Assembly (NCBI RefSeq): GCF_003957375.1
Contig: NZ_CP025473.1
Location: forward strand, 2,133,501 to 2,197,500
DNA: 64,000 nucleotides
Reading direction: 5' to 3'
DNA from: Enterococcus mundtii
Lineage (GTDB): Bacteria > Bacillota > Bacilli > Lactobacillales > Enterococcaceae
Shown here: positions 1 through 8,988 of the stretch, one piece after another
Layout of the letters: every line of letters starts with the position of its first letter
Numbering within the stretch: position 1 is the stretch's first letter
Made by a program: the position numbers and the translations under genes
The notes under the pieces: model-generated
What the model was told of the DNA's origin: nothing
Databases searched by the model: none
What the model saw: the letters and a program-made list of their open reading frames with translations, nothing else

Positions 1-852
1 TTCATTTTTCACCGCAGGAACGTCTTTCCAGTTGCCACGATCTAAGATTTCTTGCACTGCATCATCCAAGTAATTCACGTTCGTCAAAATTACATCGGGC
101 TTACTAGCGATTGCAGCTTCTTCTGTTACTGGAATCCAGCTTTCTTGATCCGCTAAGACATTTTCTGCACCGACAAGTTCGATCATTTCATTCAAGTAAA
201 CGCCTTTACCAAAGCTATAGATTTCAGGTAATGCGCTAATTTCAAACAATACTTTTTTCTTATCTGTAATGGTTTCACCAATTTCTTTGATTTCATCGAT
301 CTCTTTGTTCATTGTATCGACTAATTCTTGTCCTTTTTCATGCTCCTGTAAAGTATCCGCGATAAATTGAACATCTAAGGCAATATCTTCAATGCTATTA
401 CTTGTTGGAATATTCACGACAGTAATTCCTGCATCTTTTACTTGTGACCAAACATTTTCAGAGCCATGCAGACTAATATCTGAAACATAGATCACTTGTG
501 GGTTCAATGAAATCAATGTTTCTGCATCCACAGCCATCATATCGAGTTGTGGCAACTCATCCAGTTCTTCCGTCATTGCCGGACTTTGTGTGTCAACCGC
601 TACTAATTGATCTTTACGTCCTAAATCATCGATCACTTGTGTAACTGAAGGTACCAAAGAAACCATCTTATCTACTTCTTCTGGAATCTCGATTTCTTCG
701 CCACCACGATCTTTTGTCGGCAAAGCAACTTCTGAAGCTGTCGTTGTTTCAGCTGTTTGGCTTATTTCGTTGTTATTATTTGAACAAGCACTTAACCCAA
801 AAACTACGCTCAATCCCAACACAGCAACTAATTTCGATAATTTTTTCATCAT
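1..852 (-). CDS. ABC transporter substrate-binding lipoprotein (cobalamin/iron-siderophore type), 3' end outside window
   Basis: The visible 284 residues start at the first of two adjacent ATGs (852 or 849) with a basic MKK start, a hydrophobic stretch and the lipobox LSAC near residue 23, so it is a membrane-anchored lipoprotein. After a Thr/Ser-rich linker comes a periplasmic-binding fold of the BtuF/FecB class, with the typical block around VDKMVSLVPSVTQVI. The family captures vitamin B12 or ferric siderophores for an ABC importer. The cobalamin riboswitch in its leader favours a corrinoid ligand. The C-terminus and any permease or ATPase genes lie beyond position 1. Ligand assignment is inference; the family is clear. 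Confidence 0.88.
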   Translation of the reverse strand, partial: MMKKLSKLVAVLGLSVVFGLSACSNNNNEISQTAETTTASEVALPTKDRGGEEIEIPEEVDKMVSLVPSVTQVIDDLGRKDQLVAVDTQSPAMTEELDELPQLDMMAVDAETLISLNPQVIYVSDISLHGSENVWSQVKDAGITVVNIPTSNSIEDIALDVQFIADTLQEHEKGQELVDTMNKEIDEIKEIGETITDKKKVLFEISALPEIYSFGKGVYLNEMIELVGAENVLADQESWIPVTEEAAIASKPDVILTNVNYLDDAVQEILDRGNWKDVPAVKNE

Positions 853-960
853 CTATTCCCACTTTCTTTGACTCATTTTTACTTTTCCCAGTGATTACTT
901 TTTTACGATAACCCTTCTATTTCCAATCTCTTAACAAACAACCTTTTTTAAAAGTAAATA

Positions 961-998
961 AAAACTGCCTTTCCTATTACAGGAGAAGACAGTTTGAT
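961..998 (-). terminator. Intrinsic terminator in the riboswitch leader
   Basis: A long hairpin (arms around AAACTGTCTTC and GGCAGTTT) is followed on the minus strand by TTTTTATTTACTTTT. It lies between the B12 aptamer and the lipoprotein start, where a transcription-attenuation expression platform is expected. Confidence 0.7.
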
Positions 999-1044
999 TG
1001 ATCACACAAAAAAAACGCTTGATCTTTCTCCTACAAAAGAACAT

Positions 1045-1190
1045 GATTGCCGTTAAATCGGTCTCCTGACTTGGCTTCCTTTTACTCCCAAACCTTCCAG
1101 AATGATCTGTGGTCCTATTGGTTTCATCCACCTTACAGTAGGTAGGTCTGTAGAGGACTTTCACCTCTTTCCCTGACATCTAATCGGCTA
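1045..1190 (-). promoter_or_regulatory. Cobalamin (AdoCbl) riboswitch
   Basis: Read on the minus strand, the block contains the conserved elements in order: CAGGGAAAGAGGTGAAAGTC, then CTACAG...CCTACCTACTGTAAGG, then the B12 box with core GTCAGGAGACCG at about 1055-1077. The downstream hairpin at 961-998 would act as the terminator. It should repress the substrate-binding lipoprotein when cobalamin is plentiful. Confidence 0.87.
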
Positions 1191-1637
1191 TTTATTTTTA
1201 ACTTTACTTTTATTCAATCAATTATCTTTTGGAAAAATTTAGCTATACCAACAAAAGTATCTCCGCCAATACTTTAACATATGGATTTCATAAAAGATAG
1301 ACGAAAATCAAGCGAAAAAAGCACTAAAATACCCTACTTCCAACAAAAATATCTTATTCTTTTTTTTAAAATGGTATTCATTTATACTATAAAAACTGAC
1401 GACACTGTATCATTCGTTGATTTATCTAACGTTTTTTATTTTAATAAAACAAAGCTCTTAATAGGCATTCTTATCATGTAAGTGTAAGGCAAAAGGACAA
1501 GAATTTGTTAACAATCATGCAAAAATTTCATATGTTATTCATTAGAAAAAAGAAAAGATTTATCAGATGAAAGCTATTCATTTTAATATTCAAGCCAAAG
1601 TTTACATTTAGATAGACGTTTAGCCCAAGGTTTTGGG
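1191..1637. other. Gene-free stretch
   Basis: AT-rich sequence with no open frame that has a ribosome binding site. A short TAGCCCAA/TTGGGCTA hairpin at 1621-1640 overlaps the stop codon of the neighbouring membrane-protein gene and may end its transcript. The promoter for the riboswitch transcript should lie at the left side, but no convincing -35/-10 pair was found. Confidence 0.5.
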
Positions 1638-2531
1638 CTATTTCTCCTCTTTCATTTCTTTGGCTGTTCCTTTGATATGCTTGTTAAAATATTTTTCTCC
1701 GTACCATTCTAGTTTACTCTTACCTTCCCAATTGCGATATTCTTCTGGATATTTATATTTATAATAACCATGTAATAGATAGGGGAAATATAGATAGGCT
1801 TCTGCAAAAATGATTGCACTATCCATAGCTATCCACATACCTAATATACTGATAAATCCAACAAAATCTGTTCGTACTTCACTTTTCGGGAAAACGAATT
1901 TCCATATTATACCTACGGTCACAATTCCCCAGCCATATTTCATTGCTAATTTCATTACTTGATCTACCAACCTATCTATCTTGCCTTTTTTTCTTTCAAC
2001 TTCATATAATACGTACTCAAGCGAACGTTTTTTAGTCCTAAATACAAGATAACCTACTAGTCCGATCAATCCTAGTAGGAACAGCATACCTAAAATGGTT
2101 AGTGGTTTGAGAAATACTGTGATGAATAAAAGATTCATCTCTATCACTAACCAAATGATATATAAGTTTAAGTTGAATTGAGCTCGTATCCTTGTAAAGT
2201 AATACTCTCCTCTATCCCTAAAAATGAAAACTAAAGTTACCCACACAAAAAATAATAAATAGAACAACCATATTGGTAAAAAATTGATGTCTGGTATAGG
2301 AACTGGACTAGGTCCTAATTCTCCTGCACTAATTTTCGTGGATATAACGGCGATCAAATAATTAATTCCTATTAAAAAGGCAAGTAATAGCACTCCTACA
2401 ACTCTAGCAACTACCTTTTTACCACCTGTTGGATCCGGCAATTGATTAACATCTTTATTCATAAAAGTAACAAATGTGTCATCACTTAAATTTAAACTCT
2501 CTTCGAACGTTGCTTTGAATAGTTGTTTCAT
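1638..2531 (-). CDS. Polytopic membrane protein, candidate immunity protein of the adjacent LXG toxin
   Basis: This 297-residue protein has a soluble N-terminus of about 40 residues and then five or six hydrophobic segments (about 42-65, 85-108, 125-165, 200-215 and 225-250), ending in a charged KEMKEEK tail. I do not recognise the family. It starts 25 bp after the LXG gene on the same strand, so the two are almost certainly co-transcribed. LXG toxins are normally followed by their immunity gene, and pore-forming LXG effectors are known to be neutralised by membrane proteins. The immunity role is inferred from position and topology only. Confidence 0.6.
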   Translation of the reverse strand: MKQLFKATFEESLNLSDDTFVTFMNKDVNQLPDPTGGKKVVARVVGVLLLAFLIGINYLIAVISTKISAGELGPSPVPIPDINFLPIWLFYLLFFVWVTLVFIFRDRGEYYFTRIRAQFNLNLYIIWLVIEMNLLFITVFLKPLTILGMLFLLGLIGLVGYLVFRTKKRSLEYVLYEVERKKGKIDRLVDQVMKLAMKYGWGIVTVGIIWKFVFPKSEVRTDFVGFISILGMWIAMDSAIIFAEAYLYFPYLLHGYYKYKYPEEYRNWEGKSKLEWYGEKYFNKHIKGTAKEMKEEK

Positions 2532-2556
2532 GATTTTTATCCACTAAAGCTATTCT

Positions 2557-4131
2557 CTAATAGTTTTCTACTGGAGATAGCACCTTTCCTATTGATTTTC
2601 CCACTACCTGAATATTACTGTAAACACATTTTACTGTTCTTATATTTTGTGTCACTGATTTCCCTATCTTTTTTGTGATCTCACTTATCGCTTCATACGC
2701 CTTTTCATGCAAACTATAAGCTCCTTCTTTTGCACTATTATAGATATCTGGTTTAACAAATTGCACTAATTTATTTAACCCGCCTATAGCTCCTCCAATT
2801 AGCGCACCTCCTACAGCTCCCGAAACTGTTCTCAAAAATGGAATAGGAATTGCGGTACCAATAGCCCCTCCGATAGCACTCCCAATCGTCATCCCCTCTA
2901 ACGGACCAATACTCTTCACCATCTCTATTCCACCGCCTATTATTCCTTTACCAATACTTCCTGTTTTTCCATATTCATTCACCGCATTTGCTGCGAAAGT
3001 GACTCCTAATTGCGCGTAAGTAGCTACTTGGCCTACCGTTCCTAATCCTTTGACGACACCCCATTTTTTAGCTCCTTGTATCAAGTGGGAGTTCTTTAAT
3101 CCTTCGCTGACGTAGGTTTTTACGGGAGAGGTAAATTTAGTAAAATATTGATAGGCTTTGCCTATCGTGTCGATTTTAGGAAGCCATTTCCCTAGGGCAA
3201 TGGCCTTACCTAAACTTTCGTATTTTGCAAGAGCGCTGATCAATTTATTTTGTAGTCCAGAAGGTAGATGATTGGCAAACATCCAAAATTCATCGTTAGA
3301 TAATAATTTGTTTATCAATGCATCAGGATAATTGCTGAGCAACATTTCAAGTCGTTTGATTGCATCGTTTTTTCCTTCTTTCAGAGGTTGTACCAATTTT
3401 TCGATCTCCGCATACAGTTCTAAGTAGGCATTGGTTGAAGATTCTCCCAACAAAGCTTGTCCGTTTGGTTTGTACTTCTCAAACCAACTTCCATCCACCC
3501 CTTTCGGCAATATATAACTTCCGTCTGCTTTTACGGTGGTTCGATTCAAGACTAAGACACTTTGCATGGCGAGTTTTAATTCCAGTAGACTGTTGTTGAA
3601 CAGTCCACTGGTTTGAGAATTAAAGGCATAAAGTTTTTGCTGTTTGCGTTGCAACTTGTAAATGTCTTCTTGCAGGCTGTCTGACATTCTCATCAAGTTG
3701 CGATGGAAGTCGGACAGCATTTCTGTGATACCTGGTAAGATGCTTGTATTGGCGAAGTGCCTGATCGCCTGCGCATGGTTTTCAATCGATTGTTTAGCAA
3801 ATGATTTGGCACGAATCTGTCCACTTAAATTCTCTTCATCCAAGTACCCTTCACTAGCAACGATTTGATGCGCGGCGGAGTAAAGATTCAAGTCTGTCTG
3901 AATCCCTTGTACCGCAGTGTTTACCCGATTAATCGTAGGAATGATCAACTCAGAAAACAGTCCTATATCGGCTTGATAAGCCGCCCCAGAGAGTGTCTTT
4001 CCGTCAACTGCCTGAACAATTTGTTGGCTACCTGTTCGTAATTGATCGATGGTTGTACGAGCAAGTGATAAATTAGTGGTCATATTACTTATTAAGTTAA
4101 AAGATTCGGTGGCTGAATAGATTAATCCCAT
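2557..4131 (-). CDS. LXG-domain T7SS effector with glycine-zipper C-terminus
   Basis: Residues 1-210 form the helical LXG targeting domain used for export by type VIIb secretion. The N-terminal part is closely similar to the second LXG protein of this window (GLIYS/VSSES, LSGAAY, IIPTI, VASEG). The C-terminal part (about 390-452) is glycine-rich, with repeated GxxxG/GGA patterns such as IGSAIGGAIGTAI and GAVGGALIGGAIGG. This resembles a glycine-zipper membrane-inserting toxin and no enzymatic motif is visible. The next gene encodes a membrane protein. No small partner genes (Lap type) precede it, which is unusual. Pore formation is inference. Confidence 0.8.
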   Translation of the reverse strand: MGLIYSATESFNLISNMTTNLSLARTTIDQLRTGSQQIVQAVDGKTLSGAAYQADIGLFSELIIPTINRVNTAVQGIQTDLNLYSAAHQIVASEGYLDEENLSGQIRAKSFAKQSIENHAQAIRHFANTSILPGITEMLSDFHRNLMRMSDSLQEDIYKLQRKQQKLYAFNSQTSGLFNNSLLELKLAMQSVLVLNRTTVKADGSYILPKGVDGSWFEKYKPNGQALLGESSTNAYLELYAEIEKLVQPLKEGKNDAIKRLEMLLSNYPDALINKLLSNDEFWMFANHLPSGLQNKLISALAKYESLGKAIALGKWLPKIDTIGKAYQYFTKFTSPVKTYVSEGLKNSHLIQGAKKWGVVKGLGTVGQVATYAQLGVTFAANAVNEYGKTGSIGKGIIGGGIEMVKSIGPLEGMTIGSAIGGAIGTAIPIPFLRTVSGAVGGALIGGAIGGLNKLVQFVKPDIYNSAKEGAYSLHEKAYEAISEITKKIGKSVTQNIRTVKCVYSNIQVVGKSIGKVLSPVENY

Positions 4132-4338
4132 AATTTTTGTCCTTTCAATTAGATAGGTGCTGGCGGTCTATTATTAATGTAGTACTTGATGGTATTTTCT
4201 CTTTGCACTTCTATTTACTTATCCTCATCTCATTCATTATTACTATACGCAAGTTCCATTTATTTTAACGAAAATCGTTTGGATAAGAATCATCTGCATC
4301 GGATACGACCACTTTTAATCTTATACGCACACTAAAAC

Positions 4339-4379
4339 AGTCCTAAAATACTTCATTCAATAAGTATTTAGGACTTTTT
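4339..4379 (+). terminator. Intrinsic terminator, orphan
   Basis: AGTCCTAAAATACTT pairs with AAGTATTTAGGACT across an 8-nt loop, followed by TTTTT on the plus strand. No intact plus-strand gene lies upstream. The 4132-4585 interval holds nothing else recognisable. Confidence 0.6.
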
Positions 4380-4585
4380 CAACTAGATTTTTTATAATTT
4401 TTTCTATCTATTTCAGTGATTGTTTTTGTACCACTCAATTGATTTCACTTTGTATCATTTACCAGTGTGTCAGTATACTCGGATAACTTCTAAAATAAGT
4501 CTACAGGCTGATGGCTTGATTCTCCTTCTATGAGATGATTAACTATACGAATTACTCATTCACTTAAGGAAAGAAGGCGAAAAAT

Positions 4586-5221
4586 ATGACGCAACAAATC
4601 GGATTCTGGGAATCCATAGTAGATATCTTGACTTTAAAGCCAGTATTCTTGATAGGTCTACTGATTTTGACAAGTTTTTTATTCTGGCTCACTAGAAAAA
4701 ATAAAGATTCCTCTAAATTGATCAACATTCTCTCAGCACTTTTACTATTTTATTATATGAGTTTCACATTCTTCAATGTGTTCGGCGTTCCTACGCTTCG
4801 TGAGTTGAATAGGATCAGTGGATTTGGCGAGAGTATTTTCAATCCGAATATCAATCTTATCCCTTTTATCGATGGAATAAATACAGGTTATATTCTTAAT
4901 ATTCTTTGCTTTATACCCATCGGGTTCTTGTGTCCATTGATTAGCAGTAAGTATAGAAAATTCAGTTATTCTCTTTTACTTGGATTTGGTACCTCATTGT
5001 TGATTGAAATAAGCCAACTGTTCACGATAGTTAGAGCAACAGACATTGACGATTTAATTTCAAATGTACTGGGAATGATTCTAGGTTATTTTCTGATTGA
5101 GGTCATCTTAAGAATGATCAATCATTCGTCAAACAAAATCCTTGATAAAACGCATGGTTTTTCATGGACGATTCCTGTATTGGTCATTTTTATTGCTTTC
5201 GCTAATACATTTTTTAGTTAA
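4586..5221 (+). CDS. VanZ-like family membrane protein
   Basis: The 211-residue protein has five predicted membrane segments and the VanZ-like signature: NxNLIPF near residue 92, then ILNILCFIPIGFL, then LLIEISQLF and a TDIDDLISNVLG motif near residue 155. VanZ of the Tn1546 cluster gives low-level teicoplanin resistance; most chromosomal relatives have no known role. It stands alone between a non-coding gap and a strong terminator. Nothing here links it to a vancomycin operon, so resistance should not be assumed. Confidence 0.85.
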   Translation: MTQQIGFWESIVDILTLKPVFLIGLLILTSFLFWLTRKNKDSSKLINILSALLLFYYMSFTFFNVFGVPTLRELNRISGFGESIFNPNINLIPFIDGINTGYILNILCFIPIGFLCPLISSKYRKFSYSLLLGFGTSLLIEISQLFTIVRATDIDDLISNVLGMILGYFLIEVILRMINHSSNKILDKTHGFSWTIPVLVIFIAFANTFFS

Positions 5222-5310
5222 TACGCAAGAAACAGGAAAACATATCGCCATCACTTAAATGTTTTGACGTCAGTTGTCCTCTCGTTGTATTAGAAATACC
5301 ACCTCTATGA

Positions 5311-5367
5311 AAAAGGCTAGACCCCTAAAGAATGAACGAACATTTCTTTAGAGGCTTCTAGCTTTTT
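5311..5367. terminator. Bidirectional intrinsic terminator
   Basis: A long near-perfect hairpin (AAAAGGCTAGA...CTAAAGAATG pairing with CATTTCTTTAG...TCTAGCTTTTT) has an A-run before it and a T-run after it. It ends the VanZ-like gene on plus and formerly the glycosidase gene on minus. Confidence 0.85.
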
Positions 5368-5368
5368 A

Positions 5369-5494
<126 letters not shown>

Positions 5495-5497
5495 TTA

Positions 5498-5701
5498 TTA
5501 CTGTTCTTTTTGAAAGGTCGGTTGTTTTCTTCTTTTTCTTTTTTCTTCACTATCTTCCAGAGAAGAAACGGATTTTTGTATTTTCTCTGTTTCTTTTAAA
5601 GTTCTTTGGATTTGTAAAGCTTGGTCTTCTTCAGGTAAATCAACATTATTTAAAATTTCACTATCATGACAAAAGTTTGGTAAATTTATAAATTCTGGCA
5701 T
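5498..5701 (-). CDS. Small hydrophilic hypothetical protein
   Basis: This 67-residue protein is rich in E, K and R in its second half (SSLEDSEEKRKRRKQ) and has no recognisable domain. Its start overlaps the 3' end of the HD-domain gene by 16 bp, which suggests translational coupling. Its stop lies exactly at the junction with the glycosidase remnant, so its C-terminus may be an artefact of that junction. Function unknown. Confidence 0.4.
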   Translation of the reverse strand: MPEFINLPNFCHDSEILNNVDLPEEDQALQIQRTLKETEKIQKSVSSLEDSEEKRKRRKQPTFQKEQ

Positions 5702-6306
5702 ATATCTCTCCCGTCCTCTCCTTTACTAACTGCCTTAGACAATGATTCATGTGCTTCTTTTAGCCATGGATGAACAACTTTGACGCCTTGATCCAATAGA
5801 TATTTAATATAATACAATGCAGCACTTTCTAAAGAACAGTCAAGTGCTGATAATAAACTGTCTAGATACGGAGGAATTCCATCTTGATCCCAACTTATTT
5901 TATCTGCAACGAACACAACTAAGTCTAGTTGAGTATACCTCCCCCTTAAAGTTGTATGACACTCAATTGCGGATAAAATCTCGTTGTCAGTGAGGTCAAA
6001 AATCTTTTCTGCCATTTTTTTTGAGATCTTCTGGTGAATGATCATTGGAAATACCAACTCTTCTTGATTTAGTTCTATCCCCATTTCTTTTGCTATAGTA
6101 ATTCTACAATTGTTTGGATAAATTGCGGATATATCGTGTAAATAACCCGCTATTTTGGCTTTTTCGCCATTGATATTGTAATTTACAGCAAGTTTCTCCG
6201 CACAATCGCCGACTGCTATACAATGTTTATAAGTTTTTATATGGTCATGTTCTTCAAGAAAGCGATAAACATCATCTCTTAATGCCAAACTATTCACTAT
6301 TGTCAT
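5686..6306 (-). CDS. HD-domain hydrolase, YqeK-like
   Basis: The HD phosphohydrolase signature is clear: H at HCIAVGDCAEKLA, HD in AGYLHDIS near residue 62, then IHQKISKKMAEKIF, and an ECHTT block. The order matches YqeK-type enzymes, which hydrolyse diadenosine tetraphosphate symmetrically to ADP with a metal centre. The start at 6306 (MTIVN) is preferred because GGAGG lies 5 nt upstream; the longer version (6318) has no site. The usual yqeK neighbours (nadD, rsfS) are absent, so it is a divergent paralogue rather than the housekeeping copy. Substrate is inference. Confidence 0.75.
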   Translation of the reverse strand: MTIVNSLALRDDVYRFLEEHDHIKTYKHCIAVGDCAEKLAVNYNINGEKAKIAGYLHDISAIYPNNCRITIAKEMGIELNQEELVFPMIIHQKISKKMAEKIFDLTDNEILSAIECHTTLRGRYTQLDLVVFVADKISWDQDGIPPYLDSLLSALDCSLESAALYYIKYLLDQGVKVVHPWLKEAHESLSKAVSKGEDGRDICQNL

Positions 6307-6702
6307 TTTTTCCTCCATTTACTTACTATGTGTATTTTCAAATGAATTATTTACTACTTATGGTTATTAAAAAAATCGACCTTACATAGAAAAAATATAC
6401 ATAGAGAATTAGATATTTTATACTCTACTTTTAAATATATTCATAATTTTTCTTCTGATTTAACAATTATCTCGGTCTTATCTAACTACTGGATTTCTTT
6501 GCCAAAGATTTGTTTTATGTAATTTAATTCCACTTCATCACTTTTCTTGATAAGTGTGTAATAACTTCATATGTAGAAAAAGAAACGATAAATTTGAATC
6601 GCTTCTTTTTGTTATTAACTATTGACGACTTGATTGCTCTAGGTGGTATATTTACCGGTCAATACTTTACTATTTAATTTTAATTAGGAGTAAAGTGCTA
6701 TT
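6307..6702. other. Gene-free stretch
   Basis: AT-rich DNA without a credible coding frame. Apart from the hairpin at 6577-6610 nothing stands out. Confidence 0.4.
6577..6610. terminator. Bidirectional terminator hairpin
   Basis: GAAACGAT and ATCGCTTC arms with A- and T-runs on either side. It lies about 100 bp downstream of the DUF2247-like gene and probably ends that transcript. Confidence 0.6.
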
Positions 6703-7188
6703 TCATCTTTCATTAAGTTTTTCATTTTCTGAATCTAAGAATTGATGGAATCTTTCTATCAAATCTTTTTTTGTAGTAGGAACTTCTTGAGGCATATAAT
6801 TTATGAAGCTAACCATATCTTCTGGATACCCATTGTTATTATAGAATTCTGCAATTCCATTTAACAAATCATCTTCATCATTCATGGTATCATTTAGTTT
6901 AGATAAATAAATAAATCTAAGTTTTTGTTCTTCAAATTTGTAATCATTACCGCCTTCATCCACATTAGGAAAGCACTTTCTTTTTAATTCAAATAACACT
7001 GATTGTAATTCGTCAGGTTTTATTCCCCATGCAAGTTCATTAATAAAATCATCATCATTTCCCTGATCCATTAGCTCTATCGCATAGTCAGAAATTACTT
7101 TTAGATCGAAAAATTTTTGAATTACTCCAACATAGATAGTTTTCCAACTATAGTTCACATCTTTTTCTTTAAAACATGCTAAATTCAT
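6703..7188 (-). CDS. DUF2247-like protein, probable immunity protein of the broken LXG toxin
   Basis: The 161-residue acidic protein begins MNLACFKEKDVNYSWKTIYV and continues with INELAWGIKPDEL, which I recognise as the DUF2247 type found beside polymorphic toxins. It follows the LXG toxin remnant with a 12-bp gap and an AAGGAG site immediately after the toxin stop. That is the usual toxin-immunity order. The immunity gene is intact while the toxin is broken, a common outcome because an orphan immunity gene can still protect against neighbours. The family name is from memory. Confidence 0.65.
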   Translation of the reverse strand: MNLACFKEKDVNYSWKTIYVGVIQKFFDLKVISDYAIELMDQGNDDDFINELAWGIKPDELQSVLFELKRKCFPNVDEGGNDYKFEEQKLRFIYLSKLNDTMNDEDDLLNGIAEFYNNNGYPEDMVSFINYMPQEVPTTKKDLIERFHQFLDSENEKLNER

Positions 7189-7200
7189 TATTTTCTCCTT

Positions 7201-8551
7201 TTATTTTTTAGGAACTTGATTTGGTTTTCCAGTCAACGTACCACCATTTATAAATCTTCTATGGCTTATATTACCATTAGGTTCGACAATCCATTCAAAA
7301 ACACCTATTTTTCCATTGTTACTTCCTTCAATTTGAAAAAATCTTCTACTAATTCCATCCCCACCAACTAAAGAATACTCATTTGCAACAGTTGGATAAT
7401 TGTCAACAATGTTGCTAAATCCATGTTCTTTTGGAACATGTGGAAATTCCTTATCTATAATTGGTTTGCCTAAAGGATCTTTTCCCCAAATTGGTTTTAT
7501 ATCATCAACTGTTGTTCCCCCCCGACTCGCTTGCCATCTAACACAGGACTCTTAAATTCAGAAATAACTTTCTGAGTAGCCCCACCAGTACTCTCACTAT
7601 TAGACTTTTTCTTGACACTCCCAACATCATCGATGCCATCTAATCTCGAAGCACCTTTGTTTCCATAATATGCGCCCATCACTGTATCGCCAATATTTAT
7701 AAGTGTTCCTGACCATGCAGCATACTTGAATTTATTCGCTTCTTCTTGATGATTTTCTTTCCTGTGTAGGGATTGATTCCTATACTAGCACAAGCGAGTG
7801 TTTTGCGATTGATCTCTTCTAGACTATCTGTTTCTTTAATTAACTCAATTTCTTGATCGCCTGATTCGACAACCAAAGCTACATCTTTTTTTATTTTCTC
7901 AAAATAACTTTTATTTGTACCTTTTGGTAATGAGTATGAGCCATCACTTTTGATTGTCGTATTATTTAATATCAATACGCCTTGCATCGCTATCTTCAGC
8001 TCATTTAAACTATTAGCAAATAAATCACTTGTTTGTGTATTGAAATCCTGTAGTTTTCTTAGTTGATTTTGTAAATGATCGATAGCTTGTTGAAAGCTAT
8101 CAGTCATTCGTTCCAACTCTCTTTGAACATTCAACAAGGTATCTAGTACACTTGCAATTGGGTTCAGTGTCGTTTGTAATCGGACGAAAAATAAGGTCTG
8201 GTCTACTGAGTTTTTCATTGTACGTGTGACTTGTATCTGTTGATTTAACTTATCTTCATTCAATTCGCCTTCACTTGCCACTATTTTATCGGCATTTTGG
8301 TATTTTTTCAATTCTTGTTCAATCTGTTCAATGGCATTTGTTGTGCGGGTGATCGTTGGAATGATCAAGTCCGCAAACAAGCCTTTGCCTGCTGTATACG
8401 CCGCGCCAGATAATTGCTTGCCATCTACTGCTAAGACAACTTTTTGACTACCCGATTTCAATTGACTAACTGTTTCTTTGCCACTTTCTAAATTACTTTT
8501 AAGCGCAAACATAAAGTCCGAAGATTCACTACTAACATAAATCAATCCCTT
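7201..8551 (-). pseudogene. LXG polymorphic toxin, inactivated by start loss and two frameshifts
   Basis: Three pieces align in order. The LXG domain (8551-7755) keeps LSGAAY, IIPTI and VASEG. The linker follows in a second frame (HQEEANKFKYAAWSGTLIN) and the C-terminal toxin domain in a third (IWGKDPLGKPIIDKEFPHVP, then EHGFSNIVDNYP and FEWIVEPNGNISHRRF). One extra A in the GGAAAG near 7751 and one extra G in the seven-G run at 7518-7524 would restore a single frame. The codon aligned with the other LXG start (MGLIY) is AAG (8551-8549), 9 nt after an AGGAG; only a TTG six bases later could start. The C-terminal domain resembles those of Bacillus LXG RNase toxins, from memory. Confidence 0.85.
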
Positions 8552-8662
8552 GAGAGGTTTCTCCTCTGCACCTGTAATTCTTCCCGTTGGATAGGCTACA
8601 ATTAACTAGACAGAAAAATTAAGGTGTGTAGACTAGAAGAAAAAATACCAGGAGGAATTTTT

Positions 8663-8953
8663 ATGTCTAAGAGAACACGAAGAACTTTTTCACAAGAATT
8701 CAAGCAACAAATCGTCAATCTTTACTTAGCTGGAAAGCCACGTGTAGAAATCATTCGAGAATATGAACTAACGGCTTCAGCATTTGACAAATGGGTAAAG
8801 CAATCTAAAACGAGTGGTTCATTCAAAGAAAAAGATAATCTTACGCCTGAACAAAAAGAATTGTTAGAACTACGTAAAAGAAACCAGCAATTAGAAATGG
8901 AAAATGATATTTTAAAGCAAGCAGCGCTGATATTCGGACGAAGAGACAAGTAA
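8663..8953 (+). CDS. IS3-family transposase OrfA (copy 1)
   Basis: A 96-residue protein from MSKRTRR, preceded by AGGAGG. It has a helix-turn-helix (residues 10-50) and a leucine zipper (LLELRKRNQQLEMENDILKQ) that binds the inverted repeats. A T TTA AAG heptamer at 8911-8917 is a canonical -1 slippery site. Slippage there joins OrfA to OrfB as a 387-residue OrfAB transposase, the active form in this family. Confidence 0.92.
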   Translation: MSKRTRRTFSQEFKQQIVNLYLAGKPRVEIIREYELTASAFDKWVKQSKTSGSFKEKDNLTPEQKELLELRKRNQQLEMENDILKQAALIFGRRDK

Positions 8954-8988
8954 TCGATGCGAATAAGCATCTTTACCCTATATCAGCG

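Noticed and set aside
931-1179. 82-codon minus-strand frame in the region before the lipoprotein
   Set aside because: It coincides with the conserved cobalamin riboswitch, whose RNA elements explain the sequence; no ribosome binding site.
4586-5221. Vancomycin/teicoplanin resistance determinant
   Set aside because: Only a VanZ-like family protein is present; no vanHAX or regulatory genes nearby.
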